A program made the position numbers and the translations under genes. Below are positions 39,225-40,891 of a stretch of 40,891 nucleotides of DNA, in pieces (the stretch's first letter is position 1; each line of letters starts with the position of its first letter). Origin of the DNA: Oscillospiraceae bacterium (GTDB taxonomy: Bacteria > Bacillota > Clostridia > Oscillospirales > Oscillospiraceae); NCBI GenBank assembly GCA_017409645.1, contig JAFQSI010000099.1, forward strand, positions 1 through 40,891, written 5' to 3'. The notes beneath the pieces are model-generated. The model was given only the letters and a program-made list of their open reading frames with translations. It ran no database searches and was not told the DNA's origin.

Positions 39225-40358
39225 ATGAACTGCATCAAATGCGGAGGCTCGATCCCGGACGGATCGGCCTTCTGCAACCTCTGCGGCAAGCCTCAGACTC
39301 CCCAGCGGCGCAAACGGCGCAAACGGGCCAACGGCACGGGAACCATCTATAAGATGTCCGGCAGCCGCACAAAGCCCTGGGCCGCCGAGCGTGGCGGCGT
39401 GTATCTGGGAGCCTTCCGCACCTATGCCGAGGCCCAGAAGCACTTAGAGCGCACCACGGACCAGGAGATCACCGAGAAATACAACTTGACCTTTGCTCAG
39501 GTCTACGAGCTGTGGAAGCCCGTCCACGCCCGTGAGGTCAAGTCTATGCAGACCTACGAATCGGCGTACAAGCACTGCGCCGCCCTCCACAGCCGCCGGT
39601 TCCGGGAGCTGCGGAAATCCGACTTTCAGGCCGTGATCCTGATGATGGAGGAGAAAGGTCTGAGCAAATCCACCTGCGAGAAGGCCGTGCAGCTCATGGG
39701 CCAGCTTTGCCAGTGGGCGATGGATGAATGCATCGTCAGTCAGCACCACGCCAGAGGCGTGACCATCGCCGCCGAGCAGAAGGGGGAGCGCAAGTCCTTT
39801 ACAGACCTCCAGCTTGCGGCTCTCCAGAAATCCAAAGACCCGGCGGCGAAGATCGTGCTGATCCTCATTGCCTCCGGCGCCCGACCGGGCGAGCTGTTCG
39901 AGGTGCCGACGGTCAATTGCCGAGAGGATCATATCATCGGCGGCAGCAAGACGGAGGCCGGCCGCAACCGTGTGATCCCCATTTCTCCTCTGGGCCTCCC
40001 GGCCTATCAGGAGCTGCGCCGCAGGGCCATTGAGAAGCATTGTCCCCGGCTGATCGATGCCTACAAGGGCAACAAGATCCTCAACAACTTCACCAAGCGG
40101 GACTTCGGCAGGCTCATGCAGGAGCTGGGCGCAGAGGGCTACACCACCTACTCCTGCCGCCACACCTTCGTCACCCTGGCCGTCCGCTCCGGCATCCCCC
40201 AAAACCAGCTCCGTCAGATCGTCGGCCACCTGGACGACAAAACCACCGACCTCTACACCCACCTCCAGGCCGCCGACCTCGTCTCCATCGTCCAGCGCAT
40301 CTCCCCCAATCCCCAAAAGCCTGCCGGTAATTTGCCGGGAATTGAGAAAGTAAACTGA
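39225..40358 (+). CDS. int: Tyrosine integrase with N-terminal zinc ribbon
   Basis: ATG 39225 follows AAAGGAG; 377 residues. The N-terminus has a zinc ribbon (CIKCGGSIP...CNLCGK), then a basic stretch (RRKRRKRANGTG) and an AP2/arm-like DNA-binding part (YKMSGSRTKPWAAERGGVYLGAFRTYAEAQKHLE). A SAM-like core domain comes next (about 85-185). The catalytic domain has Arg220 (SGARPGE), Lys242 (GSKTEAG), Arg312 in YSCRH with Tyr309 in the first His place, His335 (GHLDD) and the nucleophile Tyr344. It inserts phage DNA at the tRNA 3' end 90 nt downstream. Confidence 0.95.
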   Translation: MNCIKCGGSIPDGSAFCNLCGKPQTPQRRKRRKRANGTGTIYKMSGSRTKPWAAERGGVYLGAFRTYAEAQKHLERTTDQEITEKYNLTFAQVYELWKPVHAREVKSMQTYESAYKHCAALHSRRFRELRKSDFQAVILMMEEKGLSKSTCEKAVQLMGQLCQWAMDECIVSQHHARGVTIAAEQKGERKSFTDLQLAALQKSKDPAAKIVLILIASGARPGELFEVPTVNCREDHIIGGSKTEAGRNRVIPISPLGLPAYQELRRRAIEKHCPRLIDAYKGNKILNNFTKRDFGRLMQELGAEGYTTYSCRHTFVTLAVRSGIPQNQLRQIVGHLDDKTTDLYTHLQAADLVSIVQRISPNPQKPAGNLPGIEKVN

Positions 40359-40450
40359 CGACACGCAAAAGTAAAGCAACACAAAACACCCCAGCCACAA
40401 ACCGAAAGCAGTACAAATCAGTAATATATAATAATGTAAGGTGCCGTCTT

Positions 40451-40499
40451 TTGCTTCACACGCAAGAGGTCACAGGTTCGAGTCCTGTAGTCTCCACCA
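40451..40499 (+). other. attR: Right attachment site: 3' part of a tRNA-Val(CAC)
   Basis: The sequence starts in the anticodon stem (TTGC), runs through the loop TTCACAC (anticodon CAC), the variable region, T arm ACAGG-TTCGAGT-CCTGT, acceptor strand AGTCTCC, A73 and CCA. The D arm and 5' acceptor strand are missing; upstream is AT-rich phage DNA. This is the piece left at the far end when a phage integrates into a tRNA 3' end and restores the gene at the other end. The full tRNA and attL must lie left of the window. The core length cannot be set from one end. Confidence 0.82.
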
Positions 40500-40501
40500 T
40501 G

Positions 40502-40534
40502 AAAAAACCGCTTTGCATTGCAAAGCGGTTTTTT
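40502..40534 (+). terminator. Rho-independent terminator of the original tRNA
   Basis: A perfect 15-bp stem AAAAAACCGCTTTGC/GCAAAGCGGTTTTTT with loop ATT directly after the tRNA CCA end. It marks the first host DNA after the prophage. Confidence 0.9.
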
Positions 40535-40538
40535 CAAT

Positions 40539-40687
40539 GATATCCGTTCCCTGCGGTCACGGATGATATAGCTGACGCTATGATATACGCTCCGCGTATG
40601 AAGGGAACGGATATTATATCATATTTGTGTAAGCAAATATATCATGCGGCAACAGCCGTATATCATGTCGCGTCAGCGATATATCAT
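40539..40687. repeat. Host intergenic array of ATATCAT-flanked mini-hairpins
   Basis: A 12-bp inverted repeat (40540-40551 and 40603-40614, ATATCCGTTCCC type) holds two copies of ATGATAT. Four copies of ATATCAT then start at 40616, 40639, 40660 and 40681, spaced 23, 21 and 21 nt. Between them are short hairpins of differing sequence (ATTTG/CAAAT, GCGG/CCGT-like, CGC/GCG). This is a REP-like array before the sfsA start. Confidence 0.65.
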
Positions 40688-40705
40688 TTGCCGGGAGGGA
40701 TCGCA

Positions 40706-40891
40706 ATGACATATGAAAATATGGTCCCGGGCATTTTCCGGGCCCGGCCAAACCGATTCATCGCCCATGTGCAGATCGGGGGGCAGACCGAGATCGTCCA
40801 TGTGAAGAACACGGGCCGGTGCAGGGAATTGCTGGTGCCGGGCTGCACGGTATACTGCCATCGCTCCTCCAATCCCAACCGGAAGACGGCC
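40706..40891 (+). CDS. sfsA: SfsA family DNA/RNA-binding nuclease (N-terminal part, host gene)
   Basis: ATG 40706 follows GGGAGG. The frame runs off the window at 62 codons. MTYENMVPGIFRARPNRFIAHV, then HVKNTGRCRELLVPGCTVY, is the conserved SfsA start (RPNRF...HVxNTGRxxELLxPG), containing the OB-like N-terminal domain. SfsA was named for sugar fermentation stimulation in E. coli and binds or cuts nucleic acid. It is the first chromosomal gene after attR, so it marks the insertion locus between a tRNA-Val and sfsA. Confidence 0.9.
   Translation, partial: MTYENMVPGIFRARPNRFIAHVQIGGQTEIVHVKNTGRCRELLVPGCTVYCHRSSNPNRKTA

Noticed and set aside
40539..40687. CRISPR-like array
   Set aside because: The repeat unit is only 7 nt, gaps are 14-16 nt and each gap is a hairpin; no cas genes. 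It fits a REP-type array.

Overview
The window is most of an integrated temperate phage (prophage) with a podovirus-like gene set. It lies in the chromosome of a high-GC Clostridia host, probably an Oscillospiraceae-type gut Firmicute. Three things point there: strong AGGAGG ribosome sites, GC-rich third codon positions, and small palindromic repeats of a kind I associate with that group. The genus cannot be fixed from this window. The left end runs out inside a tail-fibre gene, so the lysis genes and the left attachment site are outside. The right end crosses the phage/host border at a tRNA 3' fragment (about 40451-40499) and enters the host sfsA gene.

Layout, in the direction of the main (minus-strand) transcription, right to left. 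39225-40358 (+) is a tyrosine integrase with an N-terminal zinc ribbon, behind a structured leader. 38903-39010 (-) is a 35-residue peptide gene with its own promoter and terminator. 38311-38703 (+) is a Cro/CI-type repressor with divergent promoters around 38163-38253. 37046-38101 (+) is a secreted or membrane-anchored YHYH-type protein with its own promoter and terminator, i.e. a moron. 36054-36953 (-) is a PAPS/APS-reductase-like enzyme, followed by tRNA-Gly(CCC) and an odd 76-nt tRNA-like gene. 24674-35501 (-) is a tightly overlapped early operon. It holds many small Cys-rich and DUF proteins, a RecB-like nuclease, RecT, a Dam-type methylase, SSB, a DUF1064 nuclease, a replication protein with iteron-like repeats inside its gene, and a Tad2 (DUF2829) anti-Thoeris candidate. 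It ends at a clear terminator at 24611-24642.

The late region (24538 down to 1, -) encodes small and large terminase, portal, a Prp-family cysteine protease, scaffold, an N4-gp56-type capsid protein, head/connector proteins, a tail protein, an ejection protein, a 4115-residue polyvalent protein (zincin, N6-adenine methylase, Strawberry-notch-type helicase), a BppU-type baseplate protein and a fibre with an Ig-like domain. No tape measure or tail tube is seen, which fits a short-tailed virion whose large internal proteins are ejected into the cell.

The strongest new observations are: (1) a 118-codon gene overprinted in another frame inside the methylase-helicase linker of the giant gene, with its own ribosome site and the codon bias that the giant frame loses there; (2) a phage-borne Prp protease next to scaffold and capsid proteins that both begin with the Prp-type cleavage motif RLDLQLFAE; (3) a compact sRNA unit, promoter to terminator, opposing the early operon at 33476-33563; (4) the aberrant tRNA-like gene; and (5) short self-contained units in the lysogeny region.
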